From Lachnospiraceae bacterium YSB2008 (GTDB lineage Bacteria > Bacillota > Clostridia > Lachnospirales > Lachnospiraceae), in the NCBI GenBank assembly GCA_000687655.1, contig JHWR01000004.1, positions 156,258-220,257 on the forward strand: a DNA stretch of 64,000 bases. The letters are read 5' to 3'. Position numbers and translations under genes: made by a program. The notes below the pieces were generated by a model. That model made no database searches. It was not told the origin of the DNA and was given only the letters and a program-made list of their open reading frames with translations. This document shows positions 33,961 through 42,412 of this stretch, piece after piece. The number at the start of each line of letters is the position of its first letter. Position 1 is the stretch's first letter.

Positions 33961-35544
33961 GTGTCAAAGAAGAAAGAAAATGCGTTCGACAGATACAGGC
34001 CTTGGAGACATATAGACATAGTTAAATATATATTTGTTTTATATATGTCTTCTTTTTATCTTATCTACATGAACAATAAGTACTTCAATATCACGGCGAC
34101 CAGAGCATATACCTTCGAGTATGGAGTTCTCGGACTTGTAGTCCTTGGAGTGCTTGCTTTGATGGTGGAATTCTCACTTCTTGATTATTATGGATGTGAG
34201 AAGTTCGAGAAGAGGGCTGAAAAGGTATATGAGATGCCTGAACTGTATGCAGGTCTCTTTCTGCTTGCCAATTTTATAGCATTTTTAATCGCTGATGATA
34301 AAGCTGCTGCATATTCAGGCAGTACGGGAAGAAGGATGGGACTTCTGATGATCCTCTGCCTGGTGGTTGCCTTTGTAGTACTTGCTCAGAAAACATATGT
34401 TAATAAGGCTAATATTTTCGTGCTTGCTGCAGTTACGGCTTTCAGTTACGTAATTTCTTATATGCAGCATTTCGGCGGCGATCCATTTGAACTTATCAAA
34501 GATATTACTGAAAAGCAGAAACAGCTTTTTACAGCTACATTCGGAAATATCAATACTTATGGTTCGTTTATATGTATAGTGTGTCCGATATTTGTGGCTA
34601 TCATGATATATGATGATGACATTGCAGATGATATCATTGCCGGTATTGTTATTGTCATGTCATCCATGTCAATGCTTGTAAGCCGAAGCGACAATGTTTA
34701 CCTCGGCCTCGGAATGAGCTTCCTGGTGCTTCTGTTCCTTTCAATAAAGGATAAAAGATTTGACAGGTTCGTGCTTTCTATAACGCTTCTTTCGCTTGGA
34801 CTTTTCGTCATGGCGTTCATTAAGAATGTCTATGGCGGAAACATGAAGCATATAAATGGTATTGCGGAGATTATGACAAATCGTAAGATTACGGGAGTGA
34901 TATTCTTCGGTATGGTGATCATTTATTCGATTGTTCTTTTCCTGAAGAGGGTGCTTAAGGAGAAACTTGAGACAGTAAACAGGGTTCCGGCTATGATAGC
35001 TCTCGCTGTGCTGATAGTGATTGCGGGAATCGTTGCATTTTCTATCGGAAAGAATTCCGGAAAGACAGACCTCTTTACATTTAATGATAAATGGGGAACC
35101 TACAGAGGTTATATATGGAGGAAGCTCTTTGAGATTCACCGTGGCAGCAGCTTCGTTCATAAGCTTTTCGGATACGGAAATGAAACGATAGCGAAAGTAA
35201 TGAAGCCATATTATGATGAGATGGTAGCTGTTACCGGTAAATCATATGATAATGCACATAATGAACTGCTCCAGTATCTCATAACTACTGGTCTTTTCGG
35301 AATGCTTTCATATATGGCACTCGGAATCAGTTCATTTATATATATCATCAGAAGATATAAGCAGGACATAGTTCCTGCAGCTATGCTTGCGTCAGGAATT
35401 GGTTATGCTGCTCAGGGACTTGTTAATCTTAACCAGCCTATAACGACTCCTCTTTACTTTGTAGTTCTTGGAGTTGGAATCGGATATATAAGATATCGCG
35501 ATCAGGGTTACGGAAAGTTCAAGAAGGTTGAAGAAAAAAAGTAA
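33961..35544 (+). CDS. O-antigen ligase/polymerase-like membrane protein
   Basis: GTG 33961 follows TAGGAGATCAGATAA. The 527-residue product has about twelve hydrophobic segments and one large loop near residues 365-430 containing RGYIWRKLFEIHRG and DNAHNELLQYLITTGLFGML. The second block matches the Wzy_C/O-antigen ligase signature (a loop with conserved His and Asn). Such proteins polymerise or ligate polyprenyl-linked surface glycans, or attach teichoic-acid-like chains. No glycan cluster surrounds it, so its substrate is unknown. It precedes tyrS by 81 bases. Confidence 0.82.
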   Translation: MSKKKENAFDRYRPWRHIDIVKYIFVLYMSSFYLIYMNNKYFNITATRAYTFEYGVLGLVVLGVLALMVEFSLLDYYGCEKFEKRAEKVYEMPELYAGLFLLANFIAFLIADDKAAAYSGSTGRRMGLLMILCLVVAFVVLAQKTYVNKANIFVLAAVTAFSYVISYMQHFGGDPFELIKDITEKQKQLFTATFGNINTYGSFICIVCPIFVAIMIYDDDIADDIIAGIVIVMSSMSMLVSRSDNVYLGLGMSFLVLLFLSIKDKRFDRFVLSITLLSLGLFVMAFIKNVYGGNMKHINGIAEIMTNRKITGVIFFGMVIIYSIVLFLKRVLKEKLETVNRVPAMIALAVLIVIAGIVAFSIGKNSGKTDLFTFNDKWGTYRGYIWRKLFEIHRGSSFVHKLFGYGNETIAKVMKPYYDEMVAVTGKSYDNAHNELLQYLITTGLFGMLSYMALGISSFIYIIRRYKQDIVPAAMLASGIGYAAQGLVNLNQPITTPLYFVVLGVGIGYIRYRDQGYGKFKKVEEKK

Positions 35545-35625
35545 AAACAGAGAAAAATATAGTACATGTTACAGCGTTTATATGATAAAATAATGTTTCA
35601 GGAATAAATATTGTGAGGTAGAAAA

Positions 35626-36846
35626 ATGCAGATTTACGAAGAACTTATAGAGAGAGGTCTTATAGCTCAGACAACAGATGAGGAAGAGATAAGAGAGCTT
35701 ATCAATAATGGAAAGGCTACCTTCTATATAGGTTTCGATCCTACGGCTGACAGCCTTCATGTCGGTCACTTCATGGCGCTCTGCCTTATGAAGAGACTTC
35801 AGATGGCAGGAAATAAGCCTATAGCTCTCGTTGGCGGCGGAACAGGATACATCGGCGATCCTACAGGTCGTACAGACATGAGACAGATGATGACAAAAGA
35901 AATCATCGAGCATAACTGTGAATGCTTCAAGCAGCAGATGAGCCGTTTCATAGAATTCGGTCCGGATAAAGCGCTTATGGTGAATAACGCAGACTGGCTT
36001 CTTGATCTTAACTATATAGAGTTCATCCGTGATATAGGTTCACAGTTCAGTGTTAATAAGATGCTTGCTGCTGAATGCTACAAGCAGAGACTTGAGAGAG
36101 GACTTAACTTCCTTGAGTTCAACTATATGCTCATGCAGAGCTATGATTTCTATATGTTATATCAGAAATACGGCTGCAACATGCAGTTCGGTGGAGATGA
36201 TCAGTGGTCAAACATGCTCGGCGGTACAGAGCTCATACGTAAGAAGCTCGGTAAGGATGCATATGCCATGACCATAACCCTTCTTCTTAACTCAGAAGGA
36301 AAGAAGATGGGTAAGACAGCGAAGGGTGCTGTATGGCTTGATGAGAACAAGACTACTCCATATGAGTTCTATCAGTACTGGAGAAATGTTGATGACGCTG
36401 ATGTTATCAAATGTATGAAGCTTCTTACTTTCATTCCTCTTGATGAGATCAAGGCTATGGAAGGCTGGAAGAATGAAGAACTTAACAAGGCTAAGGAAAT
36501 ACTCGCATTTGAGCTTACAAAGATGGTTCACGGTGAGGAAAAGGCTAAGGCTGCTGAGGCTGCTGCAAAGGGGGTATTTGGTGCAGGAAGCTCAGAGGGA
36601 ATGCCTGAGGCTGCTCTCACAGAGGATGACTTCATGAATGGTACGATCGATATCATCGGGGTTGTCCATAAGGCAGGACTTGCCGCTTCCAGAAGTGAAG
36701 CAAGACGCGCTGTAGAACAGGGCGGTGTGTCTGTAAATGGAGAGAAGGTTGCAGACATTAAGGTTACTTATACAAAAGATGACTTTACTGATGAATTTGT
36801 CATCAGAAAAGGCAAGAAGAATTTCAAGAAGGTAGTAGTAAAATGA
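35626..36846 (+). CDS. tyrS: Tyrosyl-tRNA synthetase
   Basis: The 406-residue product has the HIGH-like motif ([16 protein letters not shown]), the tyrosine-binding [20 protein letters not shown] block and a KMSKS loop in the form [10 protein letters not shown]-terminal S4 RNA-binding domain spans residues about 340-406. The N-terminal half resembles the TyrS type found in many Firmicutes. No T-box leader is visible in the short upstream gap. Its stop overlaps the start of the receiver-like gene (ATGA), so the two are translationally coupled, which is not a usual tyrS partner. Confidence 0.97.
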   Translation: MQIYEELIERGLIAQTTDEEEIRELINNGKATFYIGFDPTADSLHVGHFMALCLMKRLQMAGNKPIALVGGGTGYIGDPTGRTDMRQMMTKEIIEHNCECFKQQMSRFIEFGPDKALMVNNADWLLDLNYIEFIRDIGSQFSVNKMLAAECYKQRLERGLNFLEFNYMLMQSYDFYMLYQKYGCNMQFGGDDQWSNMLGGTELIRKKLGKDAYAMTITLLLNSEGKKMGKTAKGAVWLDENKTTPYEFYQYWRNVDDADVIKCMKLLTFIPLDEIKAMEGWKNEELNKAKEILAFELTKMVHGEEKAKAAEAAAKGVFGAGSSEGMPEAALTEDDFMNGTIDIIGVVHKAGLAASRSEARRAVEQGGVSVNGEKVADIKVTYTKDDFTDEFVIRKGKKNFKKVVVK

Positions 36847-37796
36847 TCACTATAGACGACATTATCTATAAAATTCATGATGTGCCCGGTATATCAAGAC
36901 TTCCTTTCATGTCCCGTTTTATTCAGAATGAAGAGGGTGAGGAAGAAGAGAAGGAGGAGTTCAAGCTCCAGGGTAAGTTTTATGTTCTTCTGGTTGATGA
37001 CCAGAAGGAAGATCTTGAAGCAATGAAGAGCTATTTCGAAGAGGCAGGCGCAATAGTGTCAGTCGCTGAGAATGGTGTATCTGCGCTCTGGCTGGCAAGA
37101 AAGGATAAATTCAATATAATTCTTATTGCCAATACTATGAGACAGATGGACGGCCTTCAGGTATATAAGAATCTTACTAACAGCCCTGATAATAAGAACA
37201 GGGATACAGCTGTTTATCTGATGCTCAGAAGAAGGGATCCGAGAACTCCTGAGGACTTCAAGGAGTATGGCTTCCAGGAGGTTCTTACAAAGCCTATAGG
37301 AAGAAATACTATTCTGGATATCCTCATTAACAGAGCTACAAAGACTATGCTTCCGGACAATACAGATATGCTTGTCAGGATTAAGGATGACAGTGTCAAG
37401 GAGAGACTGCTTTCCGAAGCTGGTATAGATTTCAGCGAAGCTCTTGAGAACTGTAAGGGTGAGCTTCTTACATTCTATGCTCATGTTATAAAGTTCATAA
37501 AGCTTTCCGAAGAAATCAAAGACAGGATATATGATGAACTTCTTGATGGCGACGTCAATAAGTATATGGTTGATGCAAGAACAATGCGAGACCTCAGCCT
37601 CAGCATCGGAGCTGAAAGGCTGTATGACTTCTTTGATGATCATGTAAACATGGCGAGAGATGATGTTCTTGAAATCGCTGCTAAGAATTATCCTTCGCTT
37701 GAGAGGGAATGGGACTTTATATATGACTGTCTCATAAGATTTACAAATAAGATCGGAGTAGATACTTCCGTATTATATGCAAGTACGCAGCAATAA
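36843..37796 (+). CDS. Degenerate receiver-Hpt protein lacking both phospho-acceptors
   Basis: The 317-residue product has a receiver fold at residues about 45-165: an acidic pair (LLVDDQKED, Asp52-Asp53) and the conserved Lys in LTKPIG are kept. The phospho-acceptor position reads [12 protein letters not shown], with Ala99 where Asp belongs. The C-terminal half resembles an Hpt domain, aligning [13 protein letters not shown] (Arg246) with the DAHSIKSSMATIG of the hybrid kinase at 29541. The acceptor His is thus replaced too. It cannot relay phosphate in the normal way and may bind partner domains as a decoy or scaffold. It overlaps tyrS by four bases. The Hpt assignment is my alignment by eye. 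Confidence 0.8.
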   Translation: MITIDDIIYKIHDVPGISRLPFMSRFIQNEEGEEEEKEEFKLQGKFYVLLVDDQKEDLEAMKSYFEEAGAIVSVAENGVSALWLARKDKFNIILIANTMRQMDGLQVYKNLTNSPDNKNRDTAVYLMLRRRDPRTPEDFKEYGFQEVLTKPIGRNTILDILINRATKTMLPDNTDMLVRIKDDSVKERLLSEAGIDFSEALENCKGELLTFYAHVIKFIKLSEEIKDRIYDELLDGDVNKYMVDARTMRDLSLSIGAERLYDFFDDHVNMARDDVLEIAAKNYPSLEREWDFIYDCLIRFTNKIGVDTSVLYASTQQ

Positions 37797-37800
37797 TGAT

Positions 37801-37832
37801 AAAACCCGAAAGACGTAATTCTTTCGGGTTTT
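37801..37832. terminator. Bidirectional terminator
   Basis: AAAACCCGAAAGA pairs perfectly with TCTTTCGGGTTTT around CGTAAT. It separates the tyrS unit from the convergent XRE gene. Confidence 0.93.
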
Positions 37833-37833
37833 G

Positions 37834-38196
37834 TTATTCTTCATCCTCGAAGGGATACAAAAGTTCTCTGTCAAAGTATGTAACCTTTCGTTTCTTAACT
37901 CGACGTCTGCCGGGTTCATAATCATTCTTTTTTCTCTGACTGACTGCTTTTCTGTATTCGGCAGTCTCGGCGACCAGACTGTCAGGAAACATTGCAAATG
38001 CGTAGGAAGATATGTCTGTATTATAGATTTCTGACAGTATGGCTATGACTTCCGGAGTCGGGTGAATCTTTCCAGTTTCATACGCAGAATAAGTCTGTCT
38101 GGATACTCCGATCATGTATGCGACTTCTTTCTGGGACAGATCCCACTTTTTTCTTAATGCCCTGAGAATACCTCCCCAGAATATATTTGCTCCCAT
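37834..38196 (-). CDS. XRE-family helix-turn-helix regulator
   Basis: The 120-residue product has a Cro/C1-type helix-turn-helix at residues about 10-65 (LRALRKKWDLSQKEVAYMIG, VSRQTYSAYETGKIHPTPEV). A basic tail follows (RRRVKKRKVTYFDRELL) and ends in acidic residues. It probably binds DNA as a dimer. It is divergent from dihydrofolate reductase, with the two starts about 125 bases apart, so it may regulate that gene or itself. No operator repeat stands out. Confidence 0.88.
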   Translation of the reverse strand: MGANIFWGGILRALRKKWDLSQKEVAYMIGVSRQTYSAYETGKIHPTPEVIAILSEIYNTDISSYAFAMFPDSLVAETAEYRKAVSQRKKNDYEPGRRRVKKRKVTYFDRELLYPFEDEE

Positions 38197-38321
38197 ATTC
38201 TGCCTCCTTTACGATTTTGCTTTTTCAGAATGCAGATATATGGTATCATCATGTATGTTGTTTTAATCAAAAATGGACCGAGTCACGGTCATACAGGTAC
38301 CGAAATGAGGAGGAACACAGC

Positions 38322-38831
38322 ATGAATCTTATAGCGGCAGTGGACAGTAACTGGGGAATAGGGCTTCGCGGAAGTCTTCTTGTAAGGATTCCGGCAGATA
38401 TGAAGAATTTCAGAAACCGTACAATGGGGAATGTTATAGTTCTTGGAAGAAAGACTCTTGAAGGCTTTCCGAATGGACAGCCGCTTCAGGGAAGAACCAA
38501 TATCATTCTTTCACATAATCCGAATTTTGAAGTCAGAAACGGGATAGTAGTCCATTCCAAGGAGGAGCTTCTTAAGACACTCGCTGATTATGATGATGAC
38601 TCCATTTATATAGTAGGCGGTGGAAAGATTTATGAGATGATGTATCCATATTGTAAGAATGCATATCTTACCATGATTGATTACAGATATGAGGCTGATA
38701 CTTTCTTCCCGAATCTTGATAAACTTGATAACTGGAGTGTTACCGAAGAGTCCGATGAAGAGACATGTTTCAGTATAGAATACAGATACGTTACTTACAC
38801 AAATTCGGACCCGCTTAAGATTGATTTATAA
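38322..38831 (+). CDS. folA: Dihydrofolate reductase
   Basis: ATG 38322 follows GAGGAGG. The 169-residue product has the DHFR start (MNLIAAVDSNWGIGLRGSLL), the active-site acidic residue in IPADMKNFRNRT, GNVIVLGRKTLEGFP, YIVGGGKIYEMMYPYC and the C-terminal DTFFPNLD. It regenerates tetrahydrofolate and complements the folate genes at 25367-29523. The Trp/Leu positions usual in trimethoprim-sensitive enzymes vary (LRGSLLVRIPADM), but resistance cannot be inferred from this. It overlaps the promoter of the next gene. Confidence 0.95.
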   Translation: MNLIAAVDSNWGIGLRGSLLVRIPADMKNFRNRTMGNVIVLGRKTLEGFPNGQPLQGRTNIILSHNPNFEVRNGIVVHSKEELLKTLADYDDDSIYIVGGGKIYEMMYPYCKNAYLTMIDYRYEADTFFPNLDKLDNWSVTEESDEETCFSIEYRYVTYTNSDPLKIDL

Positions 38832-38848
38832 GAGAATTATGATATAAT
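38821..38848 (+). promoter_or_regulatory. Promoter of the YbjQ/zinc-ribbon gene
   Basis: TTGATT at 38821-38826 (inside the folA stop region) and TATAAT at 38843-38848, 16 bases apart. Confidence 0.55.
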
Positions 38849-38896
38849 AAGGCGTGGATTTATTTTGCTACAAATAAACGATGGGGGGAAACACAT

Positions 38897-39988
38897 ATGT
38901 CAGATCATATTATGATCACAACAGGGTCTTCATTCGAAGGCTATTCTATTGTTGAGTATTACGGTTTCATAGCAAGCCAGGATATTCTAGGAACGAATTT
39001 TATTAAAAATATCACTGCGTCGGTTGCCGATGTGTCTGAACAGGATAAGGCTAATCTTGATAAGTGTAAAGATGATGCCGAAAAGAATCTTATAAAACTC
39101 GCCAAAAAGAAAAAAGCAAATGCAATCATTGGTATGAAGATGGAATACGTACTTTTCTCATCTTCTTCTTTTGGTGTTATAGCAACAGGTACTGCAGTAA
39201 GGATTGAAAAGAAGGCGAGCGAGTCAGATATAGTCAAGAAAGAACTTGTAGTTAAGAATTATTATACAAGGCTTGTACCTAGACCTGTTAAGGTTGTGCT
39301 TGACGGAACTAAGAAGGATATAGATATCTCAGTCTGGTTCTATAATTACAATCTGGATGATATCCTTTCAGTCAGAGTAAATATTGAATTCAGAAATCTC
39401 TTTGAAGAGAAGCTTATAATAAAAGATATTGACGTTGCATTTGATAAAGGAAATGTATCGCTCATCAAATCAATTCCGCTCCATTGTGAGCTTACATATG
39501 CAGATATGCTCGTACTTAAGGATGCAAGAGTTATTGTGAACAAGTATGCAACACCTAGAGGAGTATTTGCATGTAATGATACACCGGTTGATATCCAGAT
39601 GAGTACTCACAGGCTTGAGAATCTCAAGAAGTCAAGAGGTATCGATGCTGTTGAGAAGTACAGAACAGATGGAATGATCTGGACATGTAACTGTGGACAT
39701 GTAAATGAAGCAGGATCAGAAGAGTGTATTATCTGCGGACGTAAGCAGGAAGAACTCAAGAGCTCATCTAACTTCAATTATGAAGAGATGATCGACAAGA
39801 TGAAAGAGAAGGAATATGTAAATGAGATCAAGGATGTTCTTATGGAGAATATCCAGCAGATTGACAGCAAATACAGAATGGAACTTCTCGAAATCATGGA
39901 ATCAGGCCTTCATTACGAGAAGACTCGTGGCAACATGAAGGATACAGTTATTGAGAAGGTTGAGAAGGTATTTGAGAATGCCAATTAA
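38897..39988 (+). CDS. YbjQ-like domain protein with C-terminal zinc ribbon
   Basis: The 363-residue product starts with a YbjQ/DUF74-like domain (residues 1-105: MITTGSSFEGYSIVEYYGFI, then KKKKANAIIGMKMEYVLFSS), a fold proposed to form pentamers. A central beta-rich region without clear relatives follows (about 110-245). Then comes a four-Cys zinc ribbon (WTCNCGHVNEAGSEECIICG, RanBP2/zinc-ribbon type) and a helical, charged tail. Function is unknown to me. It leads a run of same-strand genes of unusual make-up (acidic repeat protein, coiled-coil pseudo-AAA, MreB-like) and has its own promoter. Confidence 0.75.
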   Translation: MSDHIMITTGSSFEGYSIVEYYGFIASQDILGTNFIKNITASVADVSEQDKANLDKCKDDAEKNLIKLAKKKKANAIIGMKMEYVLFSSSSFGVIATGTAVRIEKKASESDIVKKELVVKNYYTRLVPRPVKVVLDGTKKDIDISVWFYNYNLDDILSVRVNIEFRNLFEEKLIIKDIDVAFDKGNVSLIKSIPLHCELTYADMLVLKDARVIVNKYATPRGVFACNDTPVDIQMSTHRLENLKKSRGIDAVEKYRTDGMIWTCNCGHVNEAGSEECIICGRKQEELKSSSNFNYEEMIDKMKEKEYVNEIKDVLMENIQQIDSKYRMELLEIMESGLHYEKTRGNMKDTVIEKVEKVFENAN

Positions 39989-40034
39989 CCTTGTAAAGGC
40001 TTACTTAATATGGTAAACTAATACTGTTACACAC

Positions 40035-40066
40035 AAACAATAGGGAACACGCTTTCCTATTGTTTG
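40035..40066 (+). terminator. Hairpin between the YbjQ-like and acidic-repeat genes
   Basis: AAACAATAGG (40035-40044) pairs perfectly with CCTATTGTTT (40056-40065). The following sequence (GGTGTCTTAATA) is not a clean T-run, so it may be a weak terminator or an mRNA-processing hairpin. Confidence 0.5.
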
Positions 40067-40103
40067 GTGTCTTAATAATAACGAACTTTGGGGGAATGAT
40101 AAT

Positions 40104-42362
40104 TTGGCTTCCGGACTTAGTATGGCAAGCGTAAATAAGATTAAAGAACTGGCTGCAGCAGAACAGTATGATATGGCTGCGCCAATTCTTGATACCCAGG
40201 AACTGGAGAAGTCTCTTAATCCCCAGTTTATTCGTGTGTGCGGCGAGGTATATGAAAACGTAGGTCGTATAGCGGATGCCAGAAAATTCTATGTAAGAGC
40301 CCATATCATGGCTCCCGAATCAAACAGAGTAATATTCTCTATCATTTCATTTTATCTTAAACTTGGATTCCGTACTCTTGCCAAGATGTATTATAAGGAA
40401 TATGTACATAACGATATAGGCAACGATAGGAATATCAAGAATATCGATTATATCCTTGCCAAAGCTGAAGGCGAAGAACTCGACAGCCTTTTTGAAAGGC
40501 TTAATCCTCATTATGCTGAAAATATTGATGAATACTGGAGCTATGAGCTTTATCTGCTTGCAAAGATCAGTGGTAAGACTGATATATCCAAGACTATTGC
40601 TGATGATTATGTTGCAACTTATAAGGAAACTCATAAGTCCACAGTTATCAGTGCTATAGAAAACGGTTCAGAAAAACCGGATGATTATTTCTATATCTAT
40701 GCAAAGGAAGAAGTTCCTGATAAGGATCCTGAATTCGAAGAGATAAGAGAAATGGAACGTAAGCAGCTTGATGCTGATTATAAGCGTATTGATCCGGATT
40801 CCGATGATGCTGCAGAACCTCAGTTCCTTACTATGGTTGAAGATGAATTTGATCTTCCTGAAGAAGAAACTTCAAAAGAGGCTAAGAAAGAGAAGAAGAG
40901 TCTTTTCAGCAGACTTCGTCGTATAAAGGGTGAGAAGGATCTTCTTGATGATGAGGAAGATGTTGTATCAGATTCAGATGAGGATGAAGTATCTGACAAT
41001 GAAAAGAAATCCGATGACGAGCTTCCAAAGAAGATAGTTGAAGAAGCTAAGAAGGATGATGATATTGAGTTATCTACTCCGGAAGAGAAGGAACCTGAGA
41101 TAGAGGAAGAACCGGAAGAAGTATATGAATCATTTGAGGATAAATTCGAGAAGAAGAGTATTGATGATGTAATCACTTATGATTATGATGATGGTTTTGC
41201 TCCTGAGTCAGATACTATAGAGGGACTTTCAGATATTGAAGAAGACTTCCGCAGCTTTGGATATGACGTCGATGAGCTGAAGGATAAATATCAGTCAATA
41301 GAGGAAGAGATCGACTTTGTTGATGACGAAGAAGAATTCGAACCAGAGGTTGAAGAATTTGCAGAACCAGAGGTTGAACCTGAGGTTGAAGAACCTGAGC
41401 CTGAAGTAGAGCCTGAGGTTGAAGAGGTGGTAGAGCCTGAACCAGAACCAGAGGTTGTGCCTGAAGTTGAACCTGAGGTAGAAGAGGTAGTAGAACCTGA
41501 AGTTGAAACTGAGGTTGAAGAGGTAGTAGAACCTGAACCTGAGGCAGAGCCTGAAGTTGAAACTGAGGTTGAAGAGATGGCAGAGCCTGAACCTGAGCCG
41601 GATGTTGTGCCGGAGGCAGAACCAGAGGTTGAGGAGGTTGCAGAACCAGAACCAAGACTGTCGTTCGAAGAACATGGTGTCAGCATAGAACCTGCTCCGA
41701 TTCCTGAACCAAATATGGATGATTATATAACCCCTGAACAGTCAGAATTCTCAAAGATGGATGTTAAGGATATAGCATTTATTAAGGATTCTGTCAGTGG
41801 TGTAGAAATAGAATCAGGTGTTTCAGTAGATACAGCAGTTGTTTCAAGTGAACCGGTTGTTGAACCTGAACCTATCGCAGAACCGGAAACTGTAGTAGAG
41901 CCGGAAGTTGAAGAGGTTGTAGAACCTGAAGTAGAGCCTGAGGTAGAAGAGGTTGCAGAAGCTGAACCGGTTGAGGAGACTATTGAAGCTGAGCCTGAGG
42001 TTGAAGAATTCGTAGAATCTGAAGTTGAACCAGAGGAAGAACCGGAAGTTGAAGAGGTCGTTGAACCAGAGGCAGAACCGGAAGTTGAAGAGGTCGTTGA
42101 ACCTGAGCCTGTACCGGAACCTGTCAACCTTGATCCTTATAAGGATCTTGATTACAAAGTTGAGTCTTCAACCGGACTTGATTTCCCTGAGTTTAAGAAT
42201 ACATTGTTCCCTGATCTGGATAAAGAGGAACATGTAATTGTAAATAAGTTCAATGATGTAGCAAAAGAACAGGAAGAAAAGCTTTCGCAGAGACTCCTTG
42301 AAGAAGAAAGGATGCAGAGGGAAGCTGAGGAACTTCTGAAGTCTTTGGGTATTGATATTTAA
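40104..42362 (+). CDS. TPR-like protein with long acidic Glu/Pro/Val repeat region
   Basis: TTG 40104 is eight bases after GGGGGA. The 752-residue product has an N-terminal helical repeat-like part (residues about 1-190: [40 protein letters not shown]) resembling tetratricopeptide repeats. A charged linker rich in Asp/Glu/Lys follows, then residues about 410-675 of [15 protein letters not shown] repeats. The end is a short helical tail ([20 protein letters not shown]). No signal peptide or membrane helix is seen, so it is probably cytosolic. A scaffold or spacer role is suggested. It is followed 51 bases later by the coiled-coil gene. Confidence 0.75.
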   Translation: MASGLSMASVNKIKELAAAEQYDMAAPILDTQELEKSLNPQFIRVCGEVYENVGRIADARKFYVRAHIMAPESNRVIFSIISFYLKLGFRTLAKMYYKEYVHNDIGNDRNIKNIDYILAKAEGEELDSLFERLNPHYAENIDEYWSYELYLLAKISGKTDISKTIADDYVATYKETHKSTVISAIENGSEKPDDYFYIYAKEEVPDKDPEFEEIREMERKQLDADYKRIDPDSDDAAEPQFLTMVEDEFDLPEEETSKEAKKEKKSLFSRLRRIKGEKDLLDDEEDVVSDSDEDEVSDNEKKSDDELPKKIVEEAKKDDDIELSTPEEKEPEIEEEPEEVYESFEDKFEKKSIDDVITYDYDDGFAPESDTIEGLSDIEEDFRSFGYDVDELKDKYQSIEEEIDFVDDEEEFEPEVEEFAEPEVEPEVEEPEPEVEPEVEEVVEPEPEPEVVPEVEPEVEEVVEPEVETEVEEVVEPEPEAEPEVETEVEEMAEPEPEPDVVPEAEPEVEEVAEPEPRLSFEEHGVSIEPAPIPEPNMDDYITPEQSEFSKMDVKDIAFIKDSVSGVEIESGVSVDTAVVSSEPVVEPEPIAEPETVVEPEVEEVVEPEVEPEVEEVAEAEPVEETIEAEPEVEEFVESEVEPEEEPEVEEVVEPEAEPEVEEVVEPEPVPEPVNLDPYKDLDYKVESSTGLDFPEFKNTLFPDLDKEEHVIVNKFNDVAKEQEEKLSQRLLEEERMQREAEELLKSLGIDI
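41340..42115 (+). repeat. Coding repeats, Glu-Pro-Glu-Val-Glu type
   Basis: Degenerate units encoding [11 protein letters not shown] and close variants recur throughout this stretch, with an interruption near 41660-41860. Copies vary at synonymous and Val/Pro/Ala positions. Repeat number may change by slippage or recombination. Confidence 0.9.
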
Positions 42363-42412
42363 TTCTGATATCATTTCATTTGTGATATATATGTATTAAG
42401 GAGGTAGTAACA

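Noticed and set aside
41340..42115. Possible CRISPR-like regular repeats
   Set aside because: Units are degenerate, lack unique spacers of constant length and lie inside an open coding frame.
41215..42127. Several minus-strand open frames rich in Ser/Thr/Gly or Leu/Gln opposite the acidic repeat region
   Set aside because: They are mirror products of the Glu/Pro/Val repeats. Composition follows the repeat exactly in each frame and no start signals are present.
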